The position numbers were made by a program, and so were the translations under genes. The notes beneath the pieces were generated by a model. The model was not told the origin of the DNA. It saw only the letters and a list, made by a program, of their open reading frames with translations, and did no database searches. Below, one piece after another: positions 1 to 5,806 of a stretch of 8,558 bases of DNA. This DNA is from Actinomycetes bacterium (GTDB lineage Bacteria > Actinomycetota > Acidimicrobiia > Acidimicrobiales > Bog-793): positions 1 through 8,558 of the forward strand of contig JAKACF010000118.1 in the NCBI GenBank assembly GCA_021821585.1. The letters run 5' to 3'. Position 1 is the first letter of the stretch. Each line of letters opens with the position of its first letter.

Positions 1-92
1 CCGTCTGGCCTGGCGTTCCCGGTCGAAGCTCGCCGGGTGACGGTTCCCGCCCCGTCGTCGGGCTGACGCGCGAGGGCCACCGGCAGGTTCGG

Positions 93-962
93 TCAGTCCT
101 CGGCCGCGGCATTGCTCCTCGCCTCGCGGGCCACGCGGCGCGCCTCCTCGAGCGGGACCGGCGTGCGGGCGCCGGGCGTCGACGCCCCGAGCGCCACCCG
201 ACGCGCGTCCTCGGGACTCGTGCGCCAACCGGCGTGGGCGACGAGCGGCTGCACGCCGTCGCGGGTGCAGACCTAGTAGGCGACGCACCGGTCGTGGAGA
301 AGGAGCGGACTCGAGGCTCCGCGACGGAGCTCCGGCCGCGAGCCGGAGGCCACCAGCGGACGGCGCGTGACACCCACGGTCGCGAGGCCGGTGACCGCGC
401 CGAGGTGCACAGCCAGCCCGGCGCCCCGGGGATGGTCGGTCCCGGTGGCGTCCACGACGACCACGTCGGGACGGAACTCGAGCATGCCGAGCACGTCGGC
501 GAGCACGGCGCCGTCGCGGAGAGCGAGCAACCCCGGCTCGTAGGAGCCGGGCGCCTCGGCCGACAGGGTCGCCTGGTCCACGACGTCGTCGGCCCGGCGG
601 GGCCGGCCGGGTGCAGGCGCCGGTCCTCGCAGATGCAGGTCCGAGCGGCGGGGGACCTCCGGTCCCGCCTCTGGCCACCGCCACGCGACGGCCGCAGCCC
701 ACACCCGGTCACCTGCGCGCCCCCGTCCCACGGTGCCGCGGGCGGGCACCACGAAGCACCCGCCGAGCAGGTCGCCCGGGCCCGACGGCTCCCATCGCTC
801 GTCGGCCAGCGCCGGTTCGACGGCCGCGGCGAGACGCGACTGGAGGTGCAGCAGCTCGCCGGCCGATGTCGGCCACCACCAGGCGTCTCCCACTCGTCCG
901 ATCTTGCATCGGCCGCGCCTGGTCGCGCCCTTGGCCGCTCGGTGGTCAGGAACCACCTCCAC
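93..962 (-). pseudogene. Endonuclease V-like gene interrupted by an in-frame TAG
   Basis: The protein resembles the endonuclease V (Nfi) family, which cleaves DNA near deaminated bases such as inosine. Visible landmarks are YEPGLLALRDG, then RPDVVVVDATGTDHPRGAGL and VGVTRRPL, matching the family's PGLLxFRE and VDGxGxxHPR blocks. An in-frame TAG lies at 273-275 (minus strand). The same frame continues past it for 59 codons to TGA at 93-95 and still looks like the family C-terminus (RDGVQPLVAHAGWRTSPEDA). I infer an original Trp codon (TGG to TAG). The frame opens at a GTG at 962, but the recognisable domain begins near a second GTG at 893 (VGDAWWWPTS), a plausible true start. Even before the stop the protein is divergent: FRE is RD, the first catalytic Asp region reads GGCFVV, and the usual GHR is GWR. 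It could be a decayed gene, a sequencing error or, less likely, readthrough. Family assignment is fairly sure; activity is doubtful. Confidence 0.72.
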
Positions 963-1116
963 GGGCCTGGGCGACTCGCCGGCCCCCGACCGGCCATGGC
1001 CGACAGAGCGAGGTCTCTCGGCTGCCCCGCTCGACCGAGGAGGAGACTGCGAGCGACGCTGTCGCCTGCCAGCCGCTCTCGGCGAGGGCGGCGAGCCCGT
1101 GCGGCGCCGCAGGTGC

Positions 1117-1412
1117 TCAGGTCCTGCGGCGCCCCGGCACCTCCGGGCCGATCTTCAGCCCCTCCTCGGCGCTCACATCCGGGTAGACGCTGACGTCGAA
1201 GACATCGCCCCAGCTGAACTCGAGCTCCATCAGAGCCGAGAAGTCCTCTGTCCGGAAGATCGAGACCACCGCCGGATCCTCTGTCGCCGGCCAGTACTCC
1301 GCGATCTCCTCCACCCCGCGGGATAGCTCCACCCTGCGCGGCGGACGAGGGCCCCGTCGCGCTGGGACCGAGTCAGACCCTGCTTCCACCGCAGCAGCAT
1401 CACGGAGTCCAT
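1117..1412 (-). pseudogene. Frameshifted small DUF3303-like protein gene
   Basis: Two overlapping minus frames together make one plausible protein of about 98 residues. The first begins at ATG 1412 with a strong GGGAGG ribosome site about 7 nt upstream and reads MDSVMLLRWKQGLTRSQRDG...AGWSYP. The second reads VEEIAEYWPATEDPAVVSIF, then SALMELEFSWGDVFDVSVYP, and stops at 1117-1119. They join if one base is restored within 1315-1322, giving for example SYPxGVEEIAEYW. The layout (short N-terminal MxxxRW strand, GVE-type segment, late WxDxFDVxVYP segment) resembles DUF3303 proteins, small alpha/beta-barrel-like proteins of unknown function; this match is from memory and moderate. It is divergently oriented from the DinB gene. 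The frameshift may be real or a sequencing error. The downstream neighbour is also broken. Confidence 0.55.
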
Positions 1413-1489
1413 GGTCCCGCCTCCCATGTCGGCCCTGGTCACACCTACCTCTTCGGCCGTGCCGGAGGAGAAGCGAACCACTGCCGGGC

Positions 1490-1495
1490 TACGGT
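1490..1495 (+). promoter_or_regulatory. Putative -10 element of DinB-fusion gene (leaderless)
   Basis: TACGGT fits the TANNNT pattern. It ends 7 nt before ATG 1503, so transcription would start at or next to the A of the ATG. No clear -35 is seen, and there is no Shine-Dalgarno sequence at a useful distance (the nearest purine run, GGAGGAGAAG, is about 30 nt upstream). The spacing matches that in front of the GNAT gene. Confidence 0.35.
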
Positions 1496-1502
1496 GCAGT
1501 CG

Positions 1503-2357
1503 ATGGCGACGGGACCCGAGGATTCTGAGCATTCGCCCGGCGCAGGGAGCGAGGCGCAGTTCGGGCCGCATCGCTTCTCCGCCGGCGAGGGCGGAGGAAG
1601 CGACCGGCTACGCGGCGCCCGGCTGGATGCCGCCGACCTGCGCGGCGCCCGGCTCACCGACTGCGACCTGACCGGCGTCCGGATCGTCGACGGGTGGCTC
1701 GTCGACGTCAGCGTCTCCGGATACCTGAGCGACTTCCGGGTCAACGGGGTGGACGTGACCGGCTTCGTCAACGGCGAGCTGGACCGGCGTCACCCCGAGC
1801 GCGTCCAGCTCCGACAGGCCGAGACCGCCGAGGACGCACGGGCGATGTGGGACACGATCGAGCGACTCTGGGACGACGCGGTCGTACGGGCGGACCGCCT
1901 GCCTGCCGGAGCCCTGTCCGAGCGCGTCGACGAGGAGTGGTCGTTCGAAGAGACGCTCCGGCACCTGGTCTTCATCACCGACGCCTGGGCGAGCCGCACG
2001 GTGCTGGACGAGCCGATGCCCTACCACCCGATCGGCCTGCCGCAGAGCTGGTACCCGGCCGAGGAGGCGGCCGCACTCGGCATCGACCTCGCAGCACGGC
2101 CCGGCTACGGGGAGATCCTGTCGGTGCGGGGCGACCGCATGAACGTGATGCGGCGCATCGTGGACGGTCTGGTCGACAGCGACTTCGAACGGCGGTGCCA
2201 CAGGTCCCCCGCTCCCGGCTACCCCGACGACGCGCCCTCGGTGATCGAGTGCATCGGGGTCGTGATGGAAGAGGAGATCGAGCACTACCGCTTCGCGCTC
2301 CGTGACCTCGCCATCCTCGAAACCAGGACGACGGGCTCCGGGCGAGAGCCCGCGTAA
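1503..2357 (+). CDS. Pentapeptide-repeat/DinB-like fusion protein
   Basis: A 284-residue cytoplasmic protein. After a Gly/Ser-rich start, residues 36-60 hold a short pentapeptide-like stretch (LRGAR-LDAAD-LRGAR-LTDCD-LTGVR). A segment containing VNGVDVTGFV then leads into a DinB-type four-helix domain at about 110-275. Candidate metal ligands follow the DinB/mycothiol-dependent maleylpyruvate isomerase pattern: His154 in LRHLVF and Glu257-x3-His261 in EEEIEHY. DinB relatives are metal-dependent, and some are thiol (mycothiol/bacillithiol) transferases; the substrate here is unknown. I chose ATG 1503 because a -10-like hexamer lies 7 nt upstream; an in-frame GTG at 1494 is the alternative and would add three residues. 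There are no membrane segments or signal peptide. It is transcribed divergently from the broken DUF3303-like gene. Confidence 0.85.
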   Translation: MATGPEDSEHSPGAGSEAQFGPHRFSAGEGGGSDRLRGARLDAADLRGARLTDCDLTGVRIVDGWLVDVSVSGYLSDFRVNGVDVTGFVNGELDRRHPERVQLRQAETAEDARAMWDTIERLWDDAVVRADRLPAGALSERVDEEWSFEETLRHLVFITDAWASRTVLDEPMPYHPIGLPQSWYPAEEAAALGIDLAARPGYGEILSVRGDRMNVMRRIVDGLVDSDFERRCHRSPAPGYPDDAPSVIECIGVVMEEEIEHYRFALRDLAILETRTTGSGREPA

Positions 2358-2400
2358 GCCACCCGCGGCCCCGGCATCCGGCACAGCTCGGGCGGGTCCC

Positions 2401-2430
2401 TTCACGTCCCGGGCTCTCAGGCACCAGAAT
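2401..2430 (+). promoter_or_regulatory. Putative promoter of GNAT gene (leaderless)
   Basis: TTCACG at 2401-2406 and CAGAAT at 2425-2430 are separated by 18 bp, a sensible -35/-10 arrangement. The -10 ends 7 nt before ATG 2438, so the transcript would begin at the start codon. No ribosome-binding sequence precedes either ATG (2429 or 2438). Confidence 0.4.
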
Positions 2431-2437
2431 GCAGCCC

Positions 2438-2926
2438 ATGCCAGAGATCCGTCTGCGCCCCATGACCGGAGACGAGTTCGCCCGGGACCGATCGCGACTC
2501 GTCACGGGCTACGCCGCCGAGCACGTCGGGGCCGGCGACTGGAGGCCCGAGGAGGCCGAAGCCCTCGCCGCCGAGGAGACCGACCGCCTGCTGCCCGGCG
2601 GCGCCGACTCGCCGGGCATGCTGCTCCGTGCCGCCGAGACCGCCGACGGCAAGCCCGCCGGGATCATCTGGATCGCGCTCGAGCACCGGTCCGGATCCGC
2701 AGAGGGCGGGTGGATCTACGACATCGAGGTGGCCGAGCACCTCCGTGGGAAGGGTTACGGCAGGGCGCTGCTGGCGGCGGGGGAACAGGAGGCCGCCCGC
2801 CACGGCGTCGAGGCGCTCGGGCTCAACGTCTTCGGCTCCAACGCCGTCGCCCGCCGCCTCTACGAGAGCTCCGGCTACGAGATCAGCACGCTCCAGATGC
2901 GAAAGCGCCTGGCGCCGCCGGCGTGA
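2438..2926 (+). CDS. GNAT family N-acetyltransferase
   Basis: A 162-residue protein of the GCN5-related N-acetyltransferase family, which moves an acetyl group from acetyl-CoA to an amine. The acetyl-CoA pyrophosphate loop is clear: RGKGYGRALL at about 103-112, fitting RxxGxG, preceded by the beta-4 strand WIYDIEVAEHL. The C-terminal LGLNVFGSNAVARRLYESSGY (about 127-147) is the classic GNAT motif B, in which the Asn and Tyr support CoA binding and catalysis. Length is normal for a single GNAT domain. ATG 2438 (MPEIRLRPMT) is preferred over ATG 2429 because of the -10-like hexamer 7 nt upstream. The acceptor substrate cannot be told. It lies about 80 bp after the DinB-fusion gene on the same strand, probably with its own promoter. 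Confidence 0.9.
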   Translation: MPEIRLRPMTGDEFARDRSRLVTGYAAEHVGAGDWRPEEAEALAAEETDRLLPGGADSPGMLLRAAETADGKPAGIIWIALEHRSGSAEGGWIYDIEVAEHLRGKGYGRALLAAGEQEAARHGVEALGLNVFGSNAVARRLYESSGYEISTLQMRKRLAPPA

Positions 2927-2986
2927 CTCCGGGGTTCGCCCAGGGTCCGGGTCGGCCGTCAGCGGGCCGCGGCCCACCTTGCCTAT

Positions 2987-2998
2987 CTACTATCGTAG
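2987..2998 (+). promoter_or_regulatory. CTAC-N4-GTAG dyad over SDR promoter
   Basis: CTAC TATC GTAG is a perfect 4-bp-arm inverted repeat with a 4-bp centre. Read on the other strand it is ACCTAC-GATA-GTAG, close to ACCTAC-TTGA-GTAG in front of the amidohydrolase gene. A good -10-like hexamer, TACTAT (2988-2993), lies inside it, so a bound protein would block RNA polymerase. It is 66 bp before the preferred SDR start. Proposed operator for the TrmB-like regulator encoded downstream (inference). Confidence 0.45.
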
Positions 2999-3064
2999 GT
3001 ATCCGACAGAGAGCGGCTGGAACCAGTCGACGCCTCGGCAGGGCGGATGGACGCAGGACGGGCG

Positions 3065-3835
3065 ATGGAGCTACTCGGCAAGGTCGCGATCGTGACGGGC
3101 GGCGCCTCGGGCATCGGCCGGGCCATCGCCGCCGAGCTCGCACGGGCCGGGGCCCACATCGTGATCGCCGACGTGACGCGCGCCGAGGAGACGGCGGCGG
3201 AGCTGACGGCGGCGTTGCCTGACGGCACCTCCTCCCGAGTCCTCGGCCGGCATGCCGACGTCTCCTCGGAGCACTCCGTCGAGGAGATGATGGGCGAGGT
3301 CCGCCGGCACTTCGGTGGAGTCGACATCCTCGTCAACAACGCCGCCCTGTTCGCGGAGACCACGGGCGGACCCTTCGAGACGATCCCCCTGGACGAGTGG
3401 CGCCGCGTGTTCGAGGTCAACGTGCTCGGCACGTACCTCTGCTCGCGTGCGGTGACCGGCTCCATGCGAGAGCGGGGAGGCGGGGCGATCGTGAACCTCG
3501 CCTCGGGGACCGTCTTCAAGGGTGTCCCCTGGCGGCTCCACTACGTCACCAGCAAGGGCGCCATCGTCGCCTTCACGAGGTCACTCGCGAGTGAGCTCGG
3601 GCCGGACAACATCCGGGTGAACGCCATCGCCCCCGGCTTCACCATGAGCGACGGCGTCCTCGCGAACGCCGATGAGTTCACCGACTCGATCCGGCGGTCG
3701 GCCTCCTCTCGCAGCCTCGCCCGGGACGAGGTACCCGCCGACCTCGCCGGTGCGGCGCGGTTCCTCTGCGGTCCCGGGGCGGGCTTCGTCACGGGTCAGA
3801 CGCTCGTCGTCGACGGTGGCAGTGCCTTCCACTGA
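3065..3835 (+). CDS. Classical SDR family NAD(P)-dependent oxidoreductase
   Basis: A 256-residue short-chain dehydrogenase/reductase, the usual length for the classical FabG-like class. The Rossmann motif TGGASGIG is at 11-18, Asp36 at the end of beta-2 (IVIADVT) suggests NAD(H) preference, ADVS is at 64-67 and NNAA at 91-94. The catalytic tetrad Asn119, Ser147, Tyr160 and Lys164 (YxxxK) is complete, and IAPG and the C-terminal VVDGG are present. It oxidises an alcohol or reduces a ketone on an unknown substrate. Start 3065 (MELLGKVAIVTGG) has AGGA six nt upstream; ATG 3047 in the same frame would add MDAGRA. Its promoter region shares a CTAC/GTAG dyad with the amidohydrolase and regulator genes that follow, which suggests a common pathway. 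Confidence 0.93.
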   Translation: MELLGKVAIVTGGASGIGRAIAAELARAGAHIVIADVTRAEETAAELTAALPDGTSSRVLGRHADVSSEHSVEEMMGEVRRHFGGVDILVNNAALFAETTGGPFETIPLDEWRRVFEVNVLGTYLCSRAVTGSMRERGGGAIVNLASGTVFKGVPWRLHYVTSKGAIVAFTRSLASELGPDNIRVNAIAPGFTMSDGVLANADEFTDSIRRSASSRSLARDEVPADLAGAARFLCGPGAGFVTGQTLVVDGGSAFH

Positions 3836-3839
3836 GCCA

Positions 3840-3863
3840 GCCCGGCGTGCGGCGTGCCCGGGC
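3840..3863 (+). terminator. Weak hairpin after SDR gene
   Basis: GCCCGG at 3840-3845 pairs with CCGGGC at 3858-3863 around a 12-nt loop, starting a few bases after the SDR stop codon. There is no T tract. It could end SDR transcription, consistent with a separate promoter for the next gene, but it is weak. Confidence 0.25.
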
Positions 3864-3898
3864 AGGCCGGCAGCCACCCGTGAGACGCCGTCCATCTA

Positions 3899-3929
3899 TA
3901 TAGTGGCCATGCCCACCTACTTGAGTAGG
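3899..3929 (+). promoter_or_regulatory. Amidohydrolase promoter with operator dyad
   Basis: TATAGT (3899-3904) is a strong -10-like hexamer. No convincing -35 is seen. Immediately downstream lies CCTAC-TTGA-GTAGG (3916-3929), a perfect 5-bp-arm inverted repeat placed just after the expected transcription start, where a bound repressor would act as a roadblock. It closely matches the dyad over the SDR promoter. An AAGGAG ribosome site follows at 3934-3939. Confidence 0.5.
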
Positions 3930-3943
3930 GTGGAAGGAGAGAC

Positions 3944-4786
3944 ATGAGGCGCATCGACCTCCACTGCTATCCCGGGACCGACGTCTGGCTCGCCTCGCAG
4001 GGTCCCTATGTCGCCGCACTCGAGCAGTACTGGTCCAAGCCGTGGGTAGCCCGGACCGAGGCCGACGTGGTGGCCGACATCAAGAAGGCCGGGGTCGAGG
4101 CCGTGCTCGTCGCCTTCGACATCGAATCGCTGAGCGGCGCTCCCCCCTGTTCGAACAGCTACGTGGCGGATCTCCGGGACCGCTACCAGGACGCCTTCAT
4201 CCAGGCATGGGGCACCGTCGATCCCCTGAAGGGCGACGTCGCCATCAAGGAGGCGGAGCAGGCGGTCCGGGAGCACCGTGTCCTCGGCTTCCACTTCCAC
4301 CCGATCATGGGCCACTACTCCGTCGACGATGACGAGCTGAGCCCGCTGTTCGAGACCATCACGGGGCTCAGGGTCCCGGTCATGGTCGACGTCGGCACCA
4401 CCGGGATGGGTGCCGGCATGCCGGGCGGCATGGGGGCCATACTCCGGCACGCCCACCCGGCGTCGGTCGACCGCCTTGCGGCCCGCTTCCCGGATCTCAC
4501 CATCATCGCTGCCCACCCGGGATGGCCGTGGGTCGACGAGATGACGGCGGTTGCCCTCCACAAGGGCAACGTGTACTGGGAGCTGTCGGGCTGGGCGCCG
4601 AAGTACTTCCCGCCGAGCCTCCGCATCGACATCCGGGCCAGGCTGCGGAACAAGATCATGTTCGGCAGCGACCATCCCTCCATGACCTACGAGCGCGTCC
4701 TCCGGGAGTGGGACGAGCTCGGCTTCGCCGAGGACGTGATGCACGCCGTCTTCCACGAGAACGCCGAGGCGGTCCTCGGCCTGTGA
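3944..4786 (+). CDS. Amidohydrolase-2 family metal-dependent hydrolase/decarboxylase
   Basis: A 280-residue TIM-barrel protein of the amidohydrolase-2 family (ACMSD/gamma-resorcylate decarboxylase relatives), which use a metal ion for C-C or C-N/O bond cleavage. Metal-site motifs in order: N-terminal DLHCYP (His7), GFHFHP (His119), AAHPGWPW (His191) and GSDHP (Asp243). The segments GTTGMGAGMPGGMG and LSGWAPKYFPP are typical of a conserved but uncharacterised subgroup. Oddity: the family HxH reads His7-Cys-Tyr9, so one metal ligand seems absent. The start is certain: AAGGAG lies 4 nt before ATG. It follows the SDR gene after a 108-bp gap with its own promoter and dyad, and precedes the regulator. 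A decarboxylase or ring-product hydrolase role in organic-acid breakdown is inferred; the substrate is unknown. Confidence 0.88.
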   Translation: MRRIDLHCYPGTDVWLASQGPYVAALEQYWSKPWVARTEADVVADIKKAGVEAVLVAFDIESLSGAPPCSNSYVADLRDRYQDAFIQAWGTVDPLKGDVAIKEAEQAVREHRVLGFHFHPIMGHYSVDDDELSPLFETITGLRVPVMVDVGTTGMGAGMPGGMGAILRHAHPASVDRLAARFPDLTIIAAHPGWPWVDEMTAVALHKGNVYWELSGWAPKYFPPSLRIDIRARLRNKIMFGSDHPSMTYERVLREWDELGFAEDVMHAVFHENAEAVLGL

Positions 4787-4798
4787 GACCCGCCTCAC

Positions 4799-4815
4799 AC
4801 CGGCGGCCCGCCGGT
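4799..4815 (+). terminator. Hairpin after amidohydrolase gene
   Basis: ACCGGCG and CGCCGGT form a perfect 7-bp stem with a 3-nt GCC loop, 12 nt after the amidohydrolase stop. There is no T tract. It touches the -10-like TAGAGT of the next gene, so it may instead be incidental. Confidence 0.35.
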
Positions 4816-4849
4816 AGAGTGGCCTCGTCCTTCTTTCTACCGTAGGGAG
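4812..4849 (+). promoter_or_regulatory. Regulator promoter with inverted repeats and RBS
   Basis: TAGAGT (4815-4820) is a -10-like hexamer. CTAC-C-GTAG (4837-4845) is a short dyad resembling the two upstream operators but with a 1-nt instead of a 4-nt centre. A wider perfect repeat, CGGTAGA (4812-4818) and TCTACCG (4836-4842) with 17 nt between, brackets the likely start of transcription. GGGAG (4845-4849) is the ribosome site, so the dyad abuts it. The arrangement fits autoregulation by the encoded TrmB-like protein (inference). Confidence 0.4.
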
Positions 4850-4854
4850 TGAGC

Positions 4855-5754
4855 ATGGCGGAAGCCGGTTCGGGAACCGTGGAGCGCCTTGTCGAGCTCG
4901 GCTTCTCCCAGTACGAGGCGAGGGCGTACATCGGCCTGCTCGGCAACCCGCCGATGACCGGCTACGCCCTGGCGAACGAGACCGGGATCCCCCAGCCGAA
5001 GGTGTACGAGACCCTGCGCCGTCTCGCCCGCAAGGGTGTGGCGATCGCCATCGAGGGTGAGCCGCTCCGCTTCGTGGCCGTCCCGCCGACCCAGGTGCTC
5101 ACCCAGCTCGACACGAGCTTCCGCCGCCGGCTGGCCGACGCCGAGGTGAGCCTCATGCGCGAGGCCGGCGACGCCGGCCAGCAGATGCGGGCCTTCGAGG
5201 CGATGTCGGACTGGCCGGCGATCGAGCGCCGGGCCATCGAGTTGCTCGATGACGCCAACCGGCACGTGTACATGTCGATCAATTGCGACACGAAGGCCTT
5301 CCTCGAGCCGGTCGCCCGCGCCGACGAACGGGGAGTGGCCACCGACATCCTCCACTTCGGCAAAGAGGAGCTCCCCGTCGAGCACGGCCGCAGCATCCGC
5401 CACGTGACGACCGACGGCGTCGTCTACCGGCACCACCAGGCCCGTCACCTCGCCGTCGTCGCCGACAGCACGAAGGTCCTCTGGGCCCTCGCCCCGGGGG
5501 GCCGTGACTGGCAGGCCGTCTACGCTGACGACGGCCTCCTCGCGGCCGCCGTCAAGGGCTACATCCGCCACGACATGTACGTCCAGCAGATCTCCCACGA
5601 CTTCGGGGACCAACTCGAGGCCTGTTACGGACCCGGCCTCGAGCAGCTCGCCGGCTCGAGCCGCGACGGCGCCGCCGAACGGCGGGCCGTAGCCAAGGCG
5701 GACAGCGCCGTCTCGTCGCGTACCCGCACCCGCAAGCGGGCCCAGACCGCCTGA
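4855..5754 (+). CDS. TrmB family transcriptional regulator
   Basis: A 299-residue DNA-binding regulator. The N-terminus VERLVELGFSQYEARAYIGLL and TGYALANETGIPQPKVYETL (about residues 9-54) is the TrmB-type winged helix-turn-helix, with the recognition helix near IPQPKVYETLRRLARKG. It is followed by a short amphipathic, probably coiled-coil linker (about 78-105) and a ligand-sensing C-terminal domain (about 115-265) of the TrmB C-terminal type, seen in VYMSINCDTKAFLEPV. The last about 30 residues are basic and disordered (SRTRTRKRAQ). TrmB proteins sense small molecules, classically sugars, and repress or activate transcription. Start ATG 4855 has GGGAG five nt upstream; GTG 4849 in frame would overlap that site. 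It lies downstream of two enzyme genes whose promoters carry a similar dyad, making it their likely regulator. Confidence 0.9.
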   Translation: MAEAGSGTVERLVELGFSQYEARAYIGLLGNPPMTGYALANETGIPQPKVYETLRRLARKGVAIAIEGEPLRFVAVPPTQVLTQLDTSFRRRLADAEVSLMREAGDAGQQMRAFEAMSDWPAIERRAIELLDDANRHVYMSINCDTKAFLEPVARADERGVATDILHFGKEELPVEHGRSIRHVTTDGVVYRHHQARHLAVVADSTKVLWALAPGGRDWQAVYADDGLLAAAVKGYIRHDMYVQQISHDFGDQLEACYGPGLEQLAGSSRDGAAERRAVAKADSAVSSRTRTRKRAQTA

Positions 5755-5766
5755 GCCCAGGCACGA

Positions 5767-5787
5767 ACGCGGCCGGCTCGGCCGCGT
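5767..5787. terminator. Bidirectional hairpin between convergent genes
   Basis: ACGCGGCC and GGCCGCGT form a perfect 8-bp stem with a 5-nt loop (GGCTC), centred in the 52-bp gap where the TrmB gene (plus) and the hexapeptide-protein gene (minus) converge. There is no T tract on either side, as is common for actinobacterial stem-loop terminators. The position makes a two-way terminator likely. Confidence 0.55.
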
Positions 5788-5806
5788 GGCGCCCGGGGCT
5801 CGATGC

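Noticed and set aside
1..66. Open plus frame ending in TGA at 64-66 (PSGLAFPVEARRVTVPAPSSG)
   Set aside because: It could be the 3' end of a gene entering the window, but 21 residues with no recognisable motif are not enough to call it. The rest of 1-92 shows nothing else.
273..275. TAG as pyrrolysine or programmed readthrough codon
   Set aside because: Nothing in the context supports recoding, and the neighbouring gene is also broken, so mutation or sequencing error is simpler.
272..280. CCTA-G-TAGG palindrome resembling the proposed operator
   Set aside because: It lies inside the endonuclease V-like coding region, is created by the internal stop codon, and is near no promoter.
963..1116. 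Extra gene between the two broken minus-strand genes
   Set aside because: Under 160 bases, and no frame gives a recognisable or well-started protein.
234..1193. Long plus-strand open frame opposite the endonuclease V-like gene
   Set aside because: The Arg/Gly/Pro/Ala-rich, low-complexity translation has no family character; it is a product of high GC opposite a real gene.
2964..2975. GGGCCGCGGCCC palindrome after the GNAT gene
   Set aside because: As a hairpin it leaves at most a short stem with a minimal loop, and such palindromes are expected at this GC content.
2302..3222. 306-codon plus-strand frame across the GNAT gene and SDR start
   Set aside because: The translation is dominated by Arg runs, and it overlaps two confidently assigned genes in another frame.
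3917..4798. Long minus-strand frame antisense to the amidohydrolase gene
   Set aside because: It mirrors the codon positions of the real gene, lacks motifs and lies over clear amidohydrolase motifs.
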